From NCBI GenBank assembly GCA_016793065.1, contig JAEULV010000002.1, forward strand, positions 1 to 59,543: a stretch of DNA of 59,543 bases, in the 5' to 3' direction. The DNA comes from Hyphomicrobiaceae bacterium (GTDB lineage Bacteria > Pseudomonadota > Alphaproteobacteria > Rhizobiales > Ancalomicrobiaceae). How positions within the stretch are numbered: position 1 is the stretch's first letter; each line of letters begins with the position of its first letter. This document shows positions 45,320 through 55,234 of the stretch, in pieces. Position numbers and translations under genes: made by a program. Below the pieces are notes generated by a model that saw only the letters and a program-made list of their open reading frames with translations, was not told the DNA's origin and did not search any database.

Positions 45320-46363
45320 TTGGAAGGCATCGCGCGACGACCGGTGAGACGGCTCACCCTTTCCATGATCGCCGAGCAACTCGGACTGTCGACGGCGACG
45401 GTGTCGCTGGCGCTGCGATCGAGCCCGCTGGTGGCCGAGGAGACCAAGAAGAAGGTCCAGCAGGTCGCCGAGGAACTGGGTTACATCTACAATCGCTCGG
45501 CCGCCTCGCTGCGCACCGCCCGCACCAACATCATCGGCCTCGTGGTTCACGACATCCTGAACCCGTACTTCGCCGAGCTGGTGTCGGCGCTTGAGGTCGA
45601 GCTCGGCAAGAGCAACCAGACCGTCCTCCTGTGCAATCACGGCGACGATCCGGCCCGGCAGAAGACCTTCCTCGAAACCCTGCTGCAGTATCGCGCCGAT
45701 GGCGTCATCCTGTGTCCGGCCACCGGCACCCAGGCCCGCGACGTCGAACGCCTGGAACGCGCCGGCCTGCCGGCCGTGCTGGCGGCGCGCGAGATCCCCG
45801 GCCTTGAGGAATCCCCCAGCGTTCGCGGCGACGACCTCGGCGGCATCGCCAAGGCGACCAGCCACCTGATCTCGCTCGGCCACAAGCGCATCGCCTATAT
45901 CGGCGGCCGCGACGGCTCCTTCGCCGGCGGCGAGCGCCGCGCCGGCTACGAGAGCGCCCTTGCGACCGCCGGCATCGCCATCGACGAAGGCCTGATCTTC
46001 GCCGGCCACACCACCCGCATCCACGGCCGCAAGGCGGCGGAAGCGGTGATGGCCTCGCCGAGGAAGCCGACCGCCGTCGTCTGCTTCAACGACCTGGTCG
46101 CCCTCGGCATGATGACCGAGTTCAAGCGCGCCGGCGTCGAGCCGGGCCGCGACATCGCCATGACCGGCTATGACGACATCGACGAATGCTCGGCCTGGTC
46201 GCCGGCGCTCACCTCGGTGTGGAACGGCCAGCAGGAAGTCGGCCGCCTCGCGGTCGAGACGCTGCTGGCGCGCATCGACGGCCACGAACCGGCCGAGCGC
46301 CGGCATCTGGTGCCGACCGAGTTGCGCATCCGCGAGACGAGCTGCCCGCCGGGCAGAGAGTGA
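45320..46363 (+). CDS. LacI family transcriptional regulator
   Basis: A 347-aa repressor with an N-terminal HTH (LTLSMIAEQLGLSTATVSLA), hinge, and periplasmic-binding-like effector domain (IIGLVVHDILNPYFAELVS, VCFNDLVALGMM, GYDDIDECSAWSPALTS). I propose the TTG at 45320, with GGGGGA five bases before. An ATG at 45260 is open in frame but would put an operator-like repeat inside the coding region. It probably controls the two downstream genes and itself. A terminator follows at 46394. Confidence 0.9.
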   Translation: MEGIARRPVRRLTLSMIAEQLGLSTATVSLALRSSPLVAEETKKKVQQVAEELGYIYNRSAASLRTARTNIIGLVVHDILNPYFAELVSALEVELGKSNQTVLLCNHGDDPARQKTFLETLLQYRADGVILCPATGTQARDVERLERAGLPAVLAAREIPGLEESPSVRGDDLGGIAKATSHLISLGHKRIAYIGGRDGSFAGGERRAGYESALATAGIAIDEGLIFAGHTTRIHGRKAAEAVMASPRKPTAVVCFNDLVALGMMTEFKRAGVEPGRDIAMTGYDDIDECSAWSPALTSVWNGQQEVGRLAVETLLARIDGHEPAERRHLVPTELRIRETSCPPGRE

Positions 46364-46393
46364 TCCGCTCTCCTCATGGCATCGTATAAGCCG

Positions 46394-46425
46394 AACCCTC
46401 GCGACTGCCGGTTGCGAGGGTTTGT
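46394..46425 (+). terminator. terminator after the LacI gene
   Basis: Perfect 9-bp stem AACCCTCGC / GCGAGGGTT with an 11-base loop and TTTGTCGTTG tail. It lies between the LacI gene and the dehydrogenase gene, so the latter probably has its own promoter. Confidence 0.65.
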
Positions 46426-46505
46426 CGTTGCGGGCGGCACGGTCGCGGGCAGGGCGACGGCGCCGCCGATCCACAAGACTGACTGACTGACGGGCGGGCG
46501 GGCCG

Positions 46506-47486
46506 ATGCCGGAACTGAAAGCAATCGAACTCCTGATGGTGGGGCGCATGTTGCCGATGGTCGGCGAGACCCTCGAGCGCCGCTTCACCCTGCACCGGCT
46601 GGTCGATCAGGCCGATCCGGCCGCGTTCCTCGCCGCCGCCGGCCCGCGCATCTGCGGCCTCGTCAGCGGCCCGACGTCGCCGGTCGACAAGGCCCTGATC
46701 GACCGATGCCCGACGCTGGAGATCATCGCCAATTTCGGCGTCGGCTATGACAATGTCGATGCCGTCCATGCCGGGACCCGGGGCATCGTCGTCACCAACA
46801 CCCCCGACGTGCTGACCGAGGAGGTCGCCGACACCGCTCTCGGCCTGATGATCATGACCGTGCGCGAACTCGGGGCGGCCGAGCGCCACCTGCGCGCCGG
46901 CAAATGGCCGGACGCGCCCTTTCCGCTCACCCGCGCCTCGCTTCGTGATCGCGGCGTTGGCATTGTCGGCCTCGGCCGCATCGGCAAGGCGATCGCCCGC
47001 CGCGTCGAGGCATTCGGCATGCCGGTCGCCTATCACAACCGCAATCGCCTCGCCGATGTAGGCTATCGCTATTGCGCCAGCCTCGTCGAACTCGCCAAGG
47101 CCGTCGACATCCTGATGGTGGTGACGCCGGGCGGCGCCGCCACCCGCCACCTGATCGACGCCGATGTGCTCGCCGCCCTCGGCCCCAACGGCATTCTCAT
47201 CAATGTCGGCCGTGGCTCCGTCGTCGACGAGGCGGCGCTGATCAGTGCGCTCGATGCCGGCACGATCCTGTCCGCCGGCCTCGATGTGTTCGCCGACGAA
47301 CCGCGCGTGCCGGCGGCGCTGATCGCCCACGACCGGGTGACGCTGCTGCCACACGTCGCCTCCGCCTCGCAATTCACCCGCAATGCCATGGGTCAATTGG
47401 TGATCGACAACCTCACCGGCTGGTTCGAACGCGGCGAGGTCCACACCCCCGTTCCGGAAGCCATGCCGAAACAATGGTATTTGTGA
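46506..47486 (+). CDS. D-isomer-specific 2-hydroxyacid dehydrogenase
   Basis: A 326-aa NAD(P)-dependent enzyme. The Rossmann motif is VGIVGLGRIGKAIA (about residues 155-168). Catalytic elements are the Arg in NVGRGSVVDEAAL, the Glu in DVFADEPRVP and the His in LLPHVASAS. It resembles glyoxylate/hydroxypyruvate reductases of the GhrB type. The substrate is inferred only. It lies 84 bp before the amidotransferase-type hydrolase gene, likely the same operon. Confidence 0.92.
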   Translation: MPELKAIELLMVGRMLPMVGETLERRFTLHRLVDQADPAAFLAAAGPRICGLVSGPTSPVDKALIDRCPTLEIIANFGVGYDNVDAVHAGTRGIVVTNTPDVLTEEVADTALGLMIMTVRELGAAERHLRAGKWPDAPFPLTRASLRDRGVGIVGLGRIGKAIARRVEAFGMPVAYHNRNRLADVGYRYCASLVELAKAVDILMVVTPGGAATRHLIDADVLAALGPNGILINVGRGSVVDEAALISALDAGTILSAGLDVFADEPRVPAALIAHDRVTLLPHVASASQFTRNAMGQLVIDNLTGWFERGEVHTPVPEAMPKQWYL

Positions 47487-47569
47487 TCACAGATGTGCAT
47501 TGCCGGGGGTTCCGCCCGGGCCGCTCTGCCTGTATTCCACGCAAGACACATCCCTTTTCGGAGCTGATC

Positions 47570-48343
47570 ATGGCGAAGCCGTTCGTTCTCGTTCCCGCCG
47601 ACCTGAAGGAATTCGAGAATTATCGCTGGCATAGCGTCGCCAATCAGTATCTCGAGGCCGCCATTGCCGGCGCCGGCGCCACGCCGCTGATCCTGCCGGC
47701 CTTCGGCGATCAGCTCGATATCGACGGCGCCCTCGACCGCGTCGACGGCGTGATGCTCACCGGCTCGCGCTCCAACGTCTATCCCGAGATCTATGGCGTC
47801 ACGCCGTCGACGGCGCATGAGCCCTACGACCACGCCCGCGACGCCACCACCCTGCCGCTGATCCGTCGCGCCATCGAGCGCGGCATTCCGCTGCTCGCCA
47901 TCTGCCGTGGCTTCCAGGAACTGAACGTCGCCCTCGGCGGCACACTCGCCACCGAGATCCAGGACATCGACGGCCGCATGGACCACCGCGCCCCGGTGCA
48001 TGACGACCAGAAGGAACGCTTCCGCATCCGGCACCAGGTGATCATCGAGACCGGATCTTGCCTCGGCCGCATCATGGACGCCGACAAGATCGACGTGAAC
48101 TCGCTGCACCGCCAGGGCATCGCCCGTCTGGCGCCGGGATTGACGGTCGAAGGCGTCGCCCCCGACGGCACCATCGAGGCGGTGCGGGTCGAGGGCGCCA
48201 AGGCCTTCGCCGTCGGCGTCCAGTGGCATCCGGAATATTGGGTCAAGACCGACAGCGTCTCCGCCCGGCTGTTCCAGGCCTTCGGCGACGAACTGCGCGA
48301 GCGCATGGGCGCCCGGCTCCTCGCCGCCCGCGCCGCCGGCTGA
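47570..48343 (+). CDS. gamma-glutamyl-gamma-aminobutyrate hydrolase family protein (PuuD-like)
   Basis: A 257-aa class I glutamine amidotransferase-like hydrolase. The nucleophile is C112 in LLAICRGFQE, with H220 and E222 in VQWHPEY completing the triad. PuuD cleaves gamma-glutamyl-GABA in putrescine breakdown; no other puu gene is adjacent, so the substrate may differ. The ATG at 47570 follows CGGAG. It is in the gene group under the LacI regulator. Confidence 0.92.
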   Translation: MAKPFVLVPADLKEFENYRWHSVANQYLEAAIAGAGATPLILPAFGDQLDIDGALDRVDGVMLTGSRSNVYPEIYGVTPSTAHEPYDHARDATTLPLIRRAIERGIPLLAICRGFQELNVALGGTLATEIQDIDGRMDHRAPVHDDQKERFRIRHQVIIETGSCLGRIMDADKIDVNSLHRQGIARLAPGLTVEGVAPDGTIEAVRVEGAKAFAVGVQWHPEYWVKTDSVSARLFQAFGDELRERMGARLLAARAAG

Positions 48344-48507
48344 CGCCGCCGCGTCCCCGACCCGCGACAAGCGCCCCACACCCGCGCGCCCCGCACCCGA
48401 GCCCCGCACCCGAGATCGTGATCGCCGGATGCGGGCCGGCCCCGATGTCGCGCCCGCCAAACCCGCCTATATTAGCGACCTCGTTGTTCAACGCGGCTTC
48501 CAGATAA

Positions 48508-50736
48508 ATGACAGCCCCAATCCGCCCTGCCTCCACCGAGGCCCTGCCGATCACGCTCGACGTCACCGGCATGACCTGCGCCGCCTGCGCCAGCCGCATC
48601 GAGCGGGTGGTGAAGAAACTGCCGGGCGTCGAGACCGCCAATGTCAATCTGGCGCTGGAACGCGCCGAGATCGTCGCGCCCGGGCTTTCATCGGCGCGGA
48701 TCGTCGAGGCGATCGAGGCCGCCGGCTTCGGCGCCCGCCCGCGCGCCGCCGATGCCCGCGCCCGCCGCCTCGCCGCCGATGAGGCCGCCGCCGCGCGCCG
48801 CGCCGAGGAACGCCGCACCTTCGTCATCTTCGTCGCCAGCGCCGTGCTGACCCTGCCGTTCCTCGTCGCCATGGTGCCGATGCTGTGGGGCGAGCATCCC
48901 GCCTGGCTGACGCCTTGGCTGCAGCTGGCGCTCGCCACCCCGGTTCAGTTCGTCGCCGGCGCCCGCTTCTATCACGGCGCCTGGAAGGCCCTGCGCGGCG
49001 GCGCCGCCAACATGGATGTGCTGGTCGCCCTCGGCACCAGCACCGCTTACGGCCTGTCGACCTGGCTGGTGCTGGCCCATGGCGACCATCTGCACGGCTC
49101 GCTCTATTTCGAGGGCGCCGCCGTCGTCATCACCCTGGTGCTGCTCGGCAAGTTGCTGGAAAGCCGCGCCAAGCGCAATGCCGCGTCGGCCCTGACCAAG
49201 CTCGCCGCCCTGCGCCCCGACAGCGCCAACCGCCTCGGCCCCGCCGGTCCTGAAGCCGTGCCGGTGGAAGCCCTGCGGCTTGGCGACCGCGTGCTCGTCC
49301 GCCCCGGCGAACGCGTGCCGGTCGACGGCCGCATCGTCGAGGGCGACAGCGAACTCGACGAGAGCCTGGTGACCGGCGAGAGCCTGCCGGTGGCCCGATC
49401 CGCCGGCGACCAGGTCGTCGCCGGAACCATCAACGGCGAGGGCGCCCTGACCATCGCCGTCGGCGCCCTCGGCGAGGACACCATGCTCGCCCGCATCGTC
49501 CGCCTGGTCGAGACCGCCCAGGTCGCCAAGGCGCCGGTGCAGCGCCTCGTCGACCGCATCGCCGCCGTCTTCGTCCCGATCATCGTCGCCATTGCCGTCG
49601 TCACCTTCGGCGGCTGGCTGTGGACCGGCCACGACTGGGAGATCGCCCTGATCGCCGCCGTCTCGGTGCTGGTGATCGCCTGCCCCTGCGCCCTCGGCCT
49701 CGCCACCCCCACCGCCCTCGTCGCCGGCACCGGCGCCGCCGCCCGCGCCGGCATTCTCATCCGCGACATCGAGGCGCTGGAGCGCGCCGTCGGCGTCGAC
49801 ACCGTCGTCTTCGACAAGACCGGCACCCTGACCGAGGGCAAGCCGGCGGTCACCGACATCTTCGGCCTCGGCGTCGCCGGCGACGACATCCTGCGGCTCG
49901 CCGCCAGCGCCCAGGTGTCGAGCGAGCATCCCCTCGCCCGCGCCATGGTCGCCGCCGCCCGCTCGGCCGATCTGACGCTGCTGCCGGCCGGCGGCTTTCG
50001 CTCCTTCACCGGGCGCGGCATCGCCGCCAGCGTCGACGGCCGCACGATCGCCATCGGCAATGCCGCCCTGATGACCGAACTCGGCATCGACACCAAGCTG
50101 TTCGAGCGCGAGAAGTCCCGCCTCGAGGCCGAGGCGAAGACCGTCGTCGCCGTCGCCCGCGACCGCGAGGTGCTCGGCCTCATCGCCCTCGCCGATCCGA
50201 TCCGGCCGGAATCCGCCGAGGCCCTGCGCGCCCTCGCCGCGGCCGGCATTCGCTGCCGCCTGCTGACCGGCGATTCCGTCGCCGTCGCCACCGCCGTTGC
50301 CGCCCGCCTCGGCATGGAGGACTTCCGCGCCGAGGTCCGCCCCGACGGCAAGGCGGCGGAAGTGGCGCGCCTGCGCGCCGACGGCCGCAAGGTCGCCATG
50401 GTCGGCGACGGCGTCAACGACGCCCCGGCGCTCGCCGCCGCCGATGTCGGCATCGCCATCGGCACCGGCGCCGACGTCGCCATCGAAACCGCCATGGTCA
50501 CCCTGATGCGCCCCGACCCGCGCCTGGTGCCGGCGGCCCTGGAGATTTCCCGCGCCACCGTCCGCAAGATCCGCCAGAACTTGTTCTGGGCCTTCGCCTA
50601 CAATGTCGTCGGCATCCCGCTTGCTGCCTTCGGCCTGCTGTCGCCGGCCTTCGCCGGCCTCGCCATGGCGATGTCGTCGGTGACGGTCGTTTCCAATGCC
50701 GGCCTGTTGACCCGCTGGGTGCCGCGCCAGCGCTGA
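48508..50736 (+). CDS. copA: copper-translocating P-type ATPase
   Basis: Exports Cu(I) from cytoplasm to periplasm with ATP. The 742-aa protein has an N-terminal HMA metal-binding domain (C24-x2-C27 in GMTCAACAS), the ion-path CPC motif (C392-C394), the phosphorylated D436 in FDKTGTLTEG, the HP locus SSEHPLARAM, and the hinge VGDGVNDAPAL. About eight membrane segments are predicted. No cueR or chaperone gene is adjacent, and no CueR-type promoter is evident. The ATG at 48508 lacks a good ribosome site. Confidence 0.96.
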   Translation: MTAPIRPASTEALPITLDVTGMTCAACASRIERVVKKLPGVETANVNLALERAEIVAPGLSSARIVEAIEAAGFGARPRAADARARRLAADEAAAARRAEERRTFVIFVASAVLTLPFLVAMVPMLWGEHPAWLTPWLQLALATPVQFVAGARFYHGAWKALRGGAANMDVLVALGTSTAYGLSTWLVLAHGDHLHGSLYFEGAAVVITLVLLGKLLESRAKRNAASALTKLAALRPDSANRLGPAGPEAVPVEALRLGDRVLVRPGERVPVDGRIVEGDSELDESLVTGESLPVARSAGDQVVAGTINGEGALTIAVGALGEDTMLARIVRLVETAQVAKAPVQRLVDRIAAVFVPIIVAIAVVTFGGWLWTGHDWEIALIAAVSVLVIACPCALGLATPTALVAGTGAAARAGILIRDIEALERAVGVDTVVFDKTGTLTEGKPAVTDIFGLGVAGDDILRLAASAQVSSEHPLARAMVAAARSADLTLLPAGGFRSFTGRGIAASVDGRTIAIGNAALMTELGIDTKLFEREKSRLEAEAKTVVAVARDREVLGLIALADPIRPESAEALRALAAAGIRCRLLTGDSVAVATAVAARLGMEDFRAEVRPDGKAAEVARLRADGRKVAMVGDGVNDAPALAAADVGIAIGTGADVAIETAMVTLMRPDPRLVPAALEISRATVRKIRQNLFWAFAYNVVGIPLAAFGLLSPAFAGLAMAMSSVTVVSNAGLLTRWVPRQR

Positions 50737-50812
50737 ATTCGGCGAAAATCCGCGCAAACCTTAACGCTCGCCCCGGCAAGCCCCCGTCGTTAACCTCCCG
50801 TTTACGCCAAAG

Positions 50813-50852
50813 CCCGGAACCCCGCTCACGAGCCCGTGAGCAGGGTCCCGGC
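50813..50852 (+). terminator. hairpin terminator after copA
   Basis: Long stem with small mismatches, inner perfect 7-bp arm GCTCACG / CGTGAGC with a 4-base loop (AGCC), flanked by CCCGGAACCCC and its imperfect complement. It lies 77 bases after the copA stop. Tail GCTTAATGAC is T-poor. Confidence 0.55.
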
Positions 50853-50917
50853 TTAATGACAATTTGAGGCAATTGCCGCATATCTGGGGCGGGACGGAAT
50901 TCAAGGGTGAGGACTTC

Positions 50918-52138
50918 ATGGCCACGGGCAACCGCCCGGCGCCGAACCGTAATCGGGACCGGACACCGGCGGGCTTTCCCGGCCGTGTGAAGGATGCTCA
51001 GATGCGCGCGAAGTCCACGAGGGTCGACTGGGTCGACCATGCCAAGGGCCTTTGCATCATCATGGTGGTGATGATGCATTCCACGCTCGGCGTCGAAAAG
51101 GCGGCCGAGACGCAAGGCTGGCTCGGCGCAGTGGTCGCCTGGGCGCAACCCTTCCGCATGCCCGACTTCTTCCTGCTGTCCGGCCTGTTCATGAGCGCCG
51201 TGATCGGTCGCGACTGGCGGTTCTATCTCGACCGCAAGCTCGTCCATTTCGGCTATTTCTATGTGCTGTGGAACACCATCCAGTTCGCGCTGAAGTCCGG
51301 CCCCGGCCTTGTCGGCGAGCCGCTGTCGAAGATCGCCTGCGAGTACCTCTATACCCTGGCCATCGCCCCGATCGGCATCCTGTGGTTCCTCTACGTGCTG
51401 GCGCTGTTCTTCGTCGTCGCCAAGCTGTTTGCCCGCGCCCCGTGGCTGCTGTTCGCCATCGCCGCCGCCCTGCACCTCGGCCACGATCGCCTTTATGACG
51501 CCGCCCTTGCCCTCGGCGAGGACGCCGCCGTGCTGATCGGCGAGTTCGCCAATCGGCTGGTGTTCTTCGTCGCCGGCTGGCTTGGCGCCCCGGCGATCTT
51601 CCGCTTCGCCGACCGGGTCCGCGCCCACAAGCCGGCAAGCCTCGCCTTGCTCCTCGCCTGGGCGATCGCCAATGGCGCCCTGGTCGAGCTCGGCTGGTCG
51701 CATCTGACCATCGTCAGCCTGCCCCTCGGCCTGATCGGCGCCCTCGCCGTCGTCGCCGTCGCCGTCTTCCTCAGTGATCTGCCGTTCAGCCGCTTCGTCA
51801 GCTACTGCGGTGAAAACTCCATCGTGATCTTCCTCTCGTTCTTCCTGCCTATGGTCGCCCTGCGCAGCACGCTGCTGTGGCAGGACAGCCTCACCGACAT
51901 CGGCACCATCTCGGCGCTCGTCACCATCGGCGGCGTGCTGTGGCCGCTCGGACTGCTCTACGTCATCAACCGCTTCGGTCATGGCCGCTTCCTGTTCGAG
52001 CGCCCGGCCTTCGTCACCATCATGGACCTCGGCGAGATCGACCGTCGCCGCCGCGAGGCACTGAACCTGCCGCCGGTCGCCGACGTCGCCGAGGCCAATC
52101 CGCCGGTGCTGCGCGCCCCCCATTGCCCGGCCGAATGA
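50918..52138 (+). CDS. membrane-bound acyltransferase family 3 protein
   Basis: A 406-aa inner-membrane protein with about ten hydrophobic segments and the Acyl_transf_3 signature (RVDWVDHAKGLCIIMVVMMH, with the catalytic-type histidine, and RMPDFFLLSGLF). Members acetylate or succinylate surface polysaccharides or lipids. The target is unknown. The ATG at 50918 has GAGGA five bases upstream. A 37-residue hydrophilic N-terminus precedes the first membrane segment. Confidence 0.9.
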   Translation: MATGNRPAPNRNRDRTPAGFPGRVKDAQMRAKSTRVDWVDHAKGLCIIMVVMMHSTLGVEKAAETQGWLGAVVAWAQPFRMPDFFLLSGLFMSAVIGRDWRFYLDRKLVHFGYFYVLWNTIQFALKSGPGLVGEPLSKIACEYLYTLAIAPIGILWFLYVLALFFVVAKLFARAPWLLFAIAAALHLGHDRLYDAALALGEDAAVLIGEFANRLVFFVAGWLGAPAIFRFADRVRAHKPASLALLLAWAIANGALVELGWSHLTIVSLPLGLIGALAVVAVAVFLSDLPFSRFVSYCGENSIVIFLSFFLPMVALRSTLLWQDSLTDIGTISALVTIGGVLWPLGLLYVINRFGHGRFLFERPAFVTIMDLGEIDRRRREALNLPPVADVAEANPPVLRAPHCPAE

Positions 52139-52204
52139 CCGAAGCCCGTGGACGAGGCACGCCGGTGGCTTCCCTCGTCCGGCGGCGCGTGGCAAGGTCG
52201 CCCC

Positions 52205-55200
52205 ATGACCCAATCTGCCTCGCCCCGTCCGGTCGGTCCCGGTGACCGCGTGTTCCTCGTCGATGCCTCGAACTTCGTGTTCCGGGCGTTCTTCCAGTCG
52301 ATGAACCAGGATCGGAAGTACAATTTCCGCTCGGACGGCCTGCCGACCGGCGCGCTGCGCATCTTCGCCACCAAGATGCTGCAGTTTGCCCAGGACGGCG
52401 CCCTCGGCCAGAAGCCGACCCACCTCGGCATCATCTTCGACAAGTCCGAGGGCTCGTTCCGCAAGGCGCTCTATCCGGCCTACAAGGCCAACCGCTCCGA
52501 GCCGCCGCCGGAGCTGATCCCGCAATTCCCGCTGATGCGCGAGACCGTGCGCTCGTTCGGACTGTTGCCGGTCGAGCAGGTCAAGTACGAGGCCGACGAC
52601 CTGATCGCCACCTATGCCCGCGAGGCGGTGGAACGCGGCGCCGAGGTGCTGATCATTTCCGCCGACAAGGATCTGATGCAGCTGATCCGCCCCGGCATCG
52701 CCATGTACGACCCGGCCTCCGGCGACCAGAAGAAGGGCTCGTTCCGCGCCGAGCGCTCGATCGGCCGCGACGAGGTGATCGAGTATTTCGGCGTGCCGCC
52801 CGAGCGCGTCGTCGACGTCCAGTCGCTCGCCGGCGATTCCACCGACAACGTCCCCGGCGCCCCCGGCATCGGCATCAAGACCGCCGCGCAACTGATCAAC
52901 GACTATGGCGATCTCGAAACCCTGCTGATCCGCGCCGGCGAGATCAAGCAGCCCAAGCGCCGCGAGACCCTGACCAATCCCGAGATTGCCGACAAGGTCC
53001 GGCTGTCGCGCCAGCTCGTCAAGCTCGTCGACGACGTGCCGACCCTGGTGCCGCTCGACGATCTCGCCCTGCCGCCGCTCGACGGCAAGGCGGCGATCGC
53101 CTTCCTCAAGGCGCTCGAGTTCACCACCATCACCCGCCGCATCGCCGAGGTCGCCGGCATCGACGTCGGCGCCATCGAGCCCGACCCCCGGTTTGCCCGC
53201 GGCCCCGGCCGCTGGGGCGAGGACGCCGATGCCGAACCGGCGGCGTCCGACCAGCCGGCAACGACTGCCGCCGACGCCAAGGCGACCGCTGCCCCAGACA
53301 CTGGCAGCCAGTTCTCCACCGGCCTCGTCGGCACCCCCAAGGCCCGCGCCGAGGCCGCCATCGCCGCTGCCGCCGCCAGCGCCGGCACGATCGATCCATC
53401 GAGCTACGAATGCGTCCGCTCGCTCGACGCGCTCGATGCCTGGATCAGCGGCGCCTTCGAGACCGGCTTCGTCGCCTTCGATACCGAAACCACCTCGCTC
53501 GACGCCATGCAGGCCGAGTTGGTCGGCTTCTCGCTGGCGATCGCCCCGGGCCGCGCCTGCTATGTGCCGCTGGGACACAAGACCGGCGAGGGCCTGTTCG
53601 ATTCCGGCCTCGTCCCCGACCAGATCCCGCTCGCCGCCGCGCTTGAGCGGCTGAAGCCGCTGCTGGCCGCCGAGGGCGTGCTGAAGATCGGCCAGAACCT
53701 CAAATACGACGCGCTGCTGCTCGCCCGCTACGGCGTCGACATCCGCCCGTTCGACGACACCATGCTGATGAGCTACGCCCTCGACGCCGGCCGCAACGGC
53801 CACGGCATGGACGAGCTGTCGAAGCGCTGGCTCGGCCACGAACCGATCGCCTACAAGGACGTCGCCGGCTCCGGCAAGGGCGCCGTCACCTTCGATCGCG
53901 TCGCCATCGACAAGGCCACCGCCTATGCCGCCGAGGACGCCGACGTGACGCTGCGGCTGTGGCTGATGCTGAAGCCGCGCCTGACGGCGGAACGGATGTC
54001 GACCGTCTACGAGACGCTGGAGCGGCCGCTGATGCCGGTGCTGACGCGCATGGAGGCGCGCGGCATCGCCATCGACCGGCAGATCCTGTCGCGCCTTTCC
54101 GGCGACTTCGCTCAGCGCATGGCCGGCATGGAAGCCGAGATCCACGAACTCGCCGGCGAGAAGTTCAACCTCGGCAGTCCGAAGCAGCTCGGCGACATCC
54201 TCTTCGGCAAGATGGGCCTGCCCGGCGCCAAGAAGACCGCCACCGGCGCCTGGGCCACCGGCGCCGACGTTCTCGACGAACTGGCCACCCAGGGCCATGT
54301 CCTGCCGGCGCGCATTCTCGACTGGCGCCAGCTCGCCAAGCTGAAGTCGACCTATACCGACGCGCTGCCGAGCTTCGTCAACCCGCGCACCGGCCGGGTG
54401 CACACCTCGTTCGCCATGGCCTCGACCACCACCGGGCGGCTGTCCTCGACCGATCCGAACATCCAGAACATCCCCGTGCGCACCGAGGAAGGCCGCAAGA
54501 TCCGCACCGCCTTCGTCGCCACCCCCGGCCACAAGCTGATCTCCGCCGACTACTCCCAGATCGAGCTGCGCGTGCTCGCCCACATGGCCGACATCCCGCA
54601 GCTGCGTCAGGCCTTCGCCGACGGCATCGACATCCACGCCATGACCGCCTCGGAAATGTTCGGCGTGCCGGTCGCCGGCATGCCCTCCGACGTCCGCCGC
54701 CGCGCCAAGGCGATCAACTTCGGCATCATCTACGGCATTTCGGCCTTCGGCCTCGCCAACCAGCTCGGCATCCCGCGCGAGGAGGCCAGCGCCTACATCA
54801 AGAAATACTTCGAGCGCTTTCCCGGCATTCGCGACTACATGGAAACCACCAAGAAGGCCGTCAAGACCGACGGCTTCGTCTCCACCCTGTTCGGCCGCAA
54901 GGCGCACTACCCGGAGATCGACACCAAGAACGCCGCCATGCGCGCCTTCTTCGAGCGCGCCGCCATCAATGCCCCGATCCAGGGCTCGGCCGCCGACATC
55001 ATCCGCCGCGCCATGATCCGCATGGAACCGGCGCTCGACCGCGCCGGCCTTCAGGCGCAAATGCTGCTGCAGGTCCACGACGAACTGATCTTCGAGGTCC
55101 CGGAGGCCGAGGTCGAGGCGACCCTGCCGGTCGTCCGCCACGTCATGGAAACCGCCGCCGCCCCGGCTGTCGCCATGGCCGTGCCGCTGAAGGTCGATGC

Positions 55201-55234
55201 CCGCGCCGCCGGCAACTGGGACGAAGCCCATTGA
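52205..55234 (+). CDS. polA: DNA polymerase I
   Basis: Repair and Okazaki-fragment polymerase, 1009 aa. It has an N-terminal 5'-3' nuclease (FLVDASNFVFRAFF, YEADDLIATYA), an Ala-rich linker (residues 340-395), an intact 3'-5' exonuclease (FDTETTSLD with Asp/Glu, YAAEDADVT), and the polymerase with motif A DYSQIELRVLAHM, motif B RRRAKAINFGIIYG and motif C QVHDELIFEV (about residue 957). Both nuclease sites look active. The ATG at 52205 fits the family start. The stop overlaps the next gene. Confidence 0.97.
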   Translation: MTQSASPRPVGPGDRVFLVDASNFVFRAFFQSMNQDRKYNFRSDGLPTGALRIFATKMLQFAQDGALGQKPTHLGIIFDKSEGSFRKALYPAYKANRSEPPPELIPQFPLMRETVRSFGLLPVEQVKYEADDLIATYAREAVERGAEVLIISADKDLMQLIRPGIAMYDPASGDQKKGSFRAERSIGRDEVIEYFGVPPERVVDVQSLAGDSTDNVPGAPGIGIKTAAQLINDYGDLETLLIRAGEIKQPKRRETLTNPEIADKVRLSRQLVKLVDDVPTLVPLDDLALPPLDGKAAIAFLKALEFTTITRRIAEVAGIDVGAIEPDPRFARGPGRWGEDADAEPAASDQPATTAADAKATAAPDTGSQFSTGLVGTPKARAEAAIAAAAASAGTIDPSSYECVRSLDALDAWISGAFETGFVAFDTETTSLDAMQAELVGFSLAIAPGRACYVPLGHKTGEGLFDSGLVPDQIPLAAALERLKPLLAAEGVLKIGQNLKYDALLLARYGVDIRPFDDTMLMSYALDAGRNGHGMDELSKRWLGHEPIAYKDVAGSGKGAVTFDRVAIDKATAYAAEDADVTLRLWLMLKPRLTAERMSTVYETLERPLMPVLTRMEARGIAIDRQILSRLSGDFAQRMAGMEAEIHELAGEKFNLGSPKQLGDILFGKMGLPGAKKTATGAWATGADVLDELATQGHVLPARILDWRQLAKLKSTYTDALPSFVNPRTGRVHTSFAMASTTTGRLSSTDPNIQNIPVRTEEGRKIRTAFVATPGHKLISADYSQIELRVLAHMADIPQLRQAFADGIDIHAMTASEMFGVPVAGMPSDVRRRAKAINFGIIYGISAFGLANQLGIPREEASAYIKKYFERFPGIRDYMETTKKAVKTDGFVSTLFGRKAHYPEIDTKNAAMRAFFERAAINAPIQGSAADIIRRAMIRMEPALDRAGLQAQMLLQVHDELIFEVPEAEVEATLPVVRHVMETAAAPAVAMAVPLKVDARAAGNWDEAH

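Noticed and set aside
44123-46588. 821-codon open frame on the minus strand
   Set aside because: Antisense to the EamA and LacI genes; no domain is recognisable and composition is of shadow type.
50498-55231. 1577-codon open frame on the minus strand
   Set aside because: Antisense to copA, the acyltransferase and polA, all with clear motifs. Its Gly/Asp/His-rich repetitive composition is what GC-saturated third codon positions give on the opposite strand.
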